Assembly (NCBI GenBank): GCA_947629485.1
Contig: CANRDX010000002.1
Coordinates: 28,405 to 92,404 of the forward strand
Direction of reading: 5' to 3'
Source of the DNA: an uncultured Clostridia bacterium
GTDB taxonomy: Bacteria > Bacillota > Clostridia > Christensenellales > Borkfalkiaceae
Length of the DNA: 64,000 nt
The notes beneath the pieces were generated by a model. The model worked only from the letters and a program-made list of their open reading frames with translations. It did not search any database and was not told the origin of the DNA. Both the position numbers and the translations under genes were made by a program. The stretch's first letter is position 1, and the number at the start of each line of letters is the position of its first letter. Positions 61,880-64,000 of the stretch are shown one piece after another.

Positions 61880-62779
61880 ATGGAAGAAAGAATCGTAGAT
61901 AAGGACGATCCCCGCCTGATCAAATTCAAGCGCAAGGGAGAGGAGACCGACGCGGTGGACGAGCTAACCCCCGACGACGGGACGGACGAGAGCGAGGAGA
62001 CGGAGGAAAGCGAGGTCACGCTCGCCCTTCCCGAAGAGGAGTACGACGAAGATCTCGTCGGGCTTACGCCCTCGCAGCTCGAAAAAAAGCTGGAAGCGCG
62101 CCGCATCGCAAGGGAGCGCGCGGACGCCGAATATCACCGTCTCATGGCGGCGGGCGAGGCGTTGCTTTCGCAGAAAAAATATGCGGAAGCGGAGCCGCTG
62201 TTCGTGCAGGCGGAGCTTTACGAGGCGGACGACGGGAGCGCGAAGGAGAAGATCTGGATCGCGCGCACGGAAAACTATACGAGCACGTCCGTTCTCTACG
62301 AAGAGGGCGTCGCGCAGGAGCTTGTCTGGGCGGACGAGCCTGTCAGGGAAAGGGTGCTCGGCGCCATGCGGGAAAAGCTGAAAGCCGAGCGCGAGGCGTT
62401 TCGCGAAGAATCGGTCCCCCTGCGGGAGCGCTATACGGCGGCGAAGGAAGAGCGCGCGCAGGCGTTCAAAGCCAATATGAAGTACTATCTCGTGCGCCTT
62501 TTCATCGTGCTCGCCGTGGCGGTCGCATTCGCGATCGGGTGCGCCGTGAGCGCGACATACATCGTGCGCCGCAACGACGATCTCGCGCTGATTCTCACGA
62601 TCGTCTTTGCCGTCGCCGCCCTCATCACACTGCTCGTGGGAGCATATTTCGCCCACAAGCTCTATGTGGCGGTTCGTCTCGTTAAGGATAACGAAAAGCC
62701 CTCCTCCACCGAGGACGGCGCGCACTTAAAGGAACTCGAAGAAAAACTTGCCTGCCTCGATCTGATCCTCGGGGAATGA
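61880..62779 (+). CDS. Hypothetical acidic/coiled-coil protein with two C-terminal TM helices
   Basis: MEERIVDKDDPRLIKFKRKGEETDAVDEL...YYLVRLFIVLAVAVAFAIGCAVSATYI...LALILTIVFAVAALITLLVGAYF. Confidence 0.75.
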   Translation: MEERIVDKDDPRLIKFKRKGEETDAVDELTPDDGTDESEETEESEVTLALPEEEYDEDLVGLTPSQLEKKLEARRIARERADAEYHRLMAAGEALLSQKKYAEAEPLFVQAELYEADDGSAKEKIWIARTENYTSTSVLYEEGVAQELVWADEPVRERVLGAMREKLKAEREAFREESVPLRERYTAAKEERAQAFKANMKYYLVRLFIVLAVAVAFAIGCAVSATYIVRRNDDLALILTIVFAVAALITLLVGAYFAHKLYVAVRLVKDNEKPSSTEDGAHLKELEEKLACLDLILGE

Positions 62780-62785
62780 AAAAAC

Positions 62786-62820
62786 ACGCGCCGCCGAATT
62801 TCTTCGGCGGCGCTTTTGGG
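62786..62820 (+). terminator. Terminator
   Basis: gcgccgccgaatttcttcggcggcgctttt. Confidence 0.85.
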
Positions 62821-62824
62821 TTTG

Positions 62825-63035
62825 AACAATGCGGTGACACTTCGGCTTCGCTACGCGCAGTATGACGATTTTAGAAGCCCTACCCCTCGCCGAGGGGGAG
62901 GGTGTCACGGCATCGCCGTGACAGGTGGGGGTAAGCCCTTGTCGCCCCTATAAGGGGAGATGTCATGAAGTGACAGAGGGGTTAAAACCCTTTCCCCCGC
63001 TTCGCGGGTACTTTCCCTTTCAGTGACAGCGAGAA
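62825..63035. repeat. Composite intergenic repeat block
   Basis: cagtatgacgattttagaagccctacccc, gtcacggcatcgccgtgac and ttgtcgcccctataaggggagatgtcatgaagtgacagagggg modules. Confidence 0.8.
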
Positions 63036-63103
63036 TCGGGATTGAAAAATTGCGCGGAGAGAGAGCTTCTATATATTATATATGTACGCATGCGCGCGAG
63101 GCG

Positions 63104-63343
63104 TTATTGTTCCCCGTCCTTCGGATCGCCGGAGGAAGGCGGATCTTTCGGATCCATAAAATCGCTCCCCTCCCGCGGGGCGGCTTCCGATCTGCCCTTT
63201 GCGACCGCCATGAGAACGGCAAACAGACCCGCCGCGGCAACGGGGATGAAGACGTAGCCGAGATCGAAGAAGATCCCGACGGGAACCGCCGCGGCAACGC
63301 ACAGGCACGCGAGAATGCAAAAAACGATCCGTAAAATTTTCAT
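63104..63343 (-). CDS. Small two-TM hypothetical protein
   Basis: MKILRIVFCILACLCVAAAVPVGIFFDLGYVFIPVAAAGLFAVLMAVAKGRSE. Confidence 0.55.
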   Translation of the reverse strand: MKILRIVFCILACLCVAAAVPVGIFFDLGYVFIPVAAAGLFAVLMAVAKGRSEAAPREGSDFMDPKDPPSSGDPKDGEQ

Positions 63344-63472
63344 GAAATTCGTCCGCTCCGAGAATAAGTTCTCATTTATTGTACCATAATCTTACACAAA
63401 ACACAACATGTAGTGGTTGGAAAAAAACTGCAAAATTTTCCAAAAAAGCCGAAAAAAAACGGTAAAAATCAG

Positions 63473-63501
63473 TTGACTTTCCAAAATCGTTGTGATATGA
63501 T
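63473..63501 (+). promoter_or_regulatory. rRNA operon promoter P1 (TTGACT-N17-TATGAT)
   Basis: -35 63473-63478; -10 63496-63501. Confidence 0.7.
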
Positions 63502-63579
63502 GTACAAGCTGTCCGAAAGGCAAGGCATACGGTGCGGAAAGTTTTTCAAAAAAAACCGCATGAATTTGTCATAATTCGC

Positions 63580-63609
63580 TTGACAGGGTCTTGATTTTCG
63601 TGATATAAT
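63580..63609 (+). promoter_or_regulatory. rRNA operon promoter P2 (TTGACA-N18-TATAAT)
   Basis: -35 63580-63585; -10 63604-63609. Confidence 0.8.
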
Positions 63610-63834
63610 AATCAAGCTATCCTGCCGAGGGGTTGGAGAGCGCGGGCTGTTGTCCGTTTTCGCAGATTAAAAATCGAATAAGAAAGAAACGATTTTTTGT
63701 AACACTTTTGTAAGCGAACAAAAACAGTTTCTGTCAATTTTTTGAGACAATAGTACTCAAAGCAAAGTCAGCAAAGAATAACGAATTTCGTTAGAGCCGT
63801 CGGCGCGGTTAGCCCGTGCCGACTCTAAACAATT

Positions 63835-64000
63835 AAACTTAAGAGTTTGATTCTGGCTCAGGATGAACGCTGGCGGCGTGCTTAACACATGCAAGTCGAA
63901 CGGATCGGGGAGCTTGCTCCCCGGTTAGTGGCGGACGGGTGAGTAACACGTGAGCAACCTGCCCATGTCAGGGGGATAACAGTTAGAAATGACTGCTAAT
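63835..64000 (+). rRNA. rrs: 16S rRNA, 5' end (runs off window end)
   Basis: agagtttgattctggctcaggatgaacgctggcggcgtgcttaacacatgcaagtcgaacgg. Confidence 0.98.

Noticed and set aside
63610-63834. Small ORF or tRNA in the rRNA leader
   Set aside because: No tRNA cloverleaf and no coding signature; treated as rRNA leader downstream of tandem promoters.

Overview
64-kb chromosomal window from a GC-rich (mid-to-high 50s % by eye), apparently endospore-forming Clostridia/Firmicutes-like bacterium. Nearly all of it is coding. Genes are mostly on the minus strand left of ~44.8 kb and mostly on the plus strand right of ~45.1 kb. The switch falls between rsmG and dnaN, where DnaA-box-like sequences and a DnaA-trio-like tract lie, so I infer oriC there; dnaA itself is not in the window. 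Recognisable genes: dus (partial), yabN/mazG, spoVB-like, spoVT, a PLP aminotransferase, uvrA, uvrB, glnS, PAP2, glyS, ssb-like, pdaB-like, comF, rpsI, rplM, a short alaS, cysS, cysE, deoR-like, hppA, pckG, rsmG, dnaN, rpmH, rnpA, yidD, yidC, jag, yyaC, cvpA, ftsH, parA, parB, veg, sipL-like, ispE, and the 5' end of a 16S rRNA gene preceded by tandem promoters. Many intergenic gaps hold a mosaic of short palindromic repeat modules. The strongest candidates for undescribed biology are: (i) a ~115-bp three-hairpin repeat (7.68 kb and 40.41 kb) whose two copies differ by compensatory base-pair changes; (ii) a self-contained promoter + 93-nt long hairpin + terminator unit at 38.45-38.63 kb; (iii) a pair of tiny paralogous proteins, each with its own near-identical promoter/leader, one of them absent from the ORF track; (iv) two XRE-regulator/membrane-protein modules with operator-like repeats sitting in promoter spacers; (v) an oriC next to dnaN without dnaA, plus a parS pair 7 kb away; (vi) an AlaRS that stops right after the editing domain, abutting an ERIC-like palindromic element. 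No CRISPR array, transposase, prophage or tRNA was seen.
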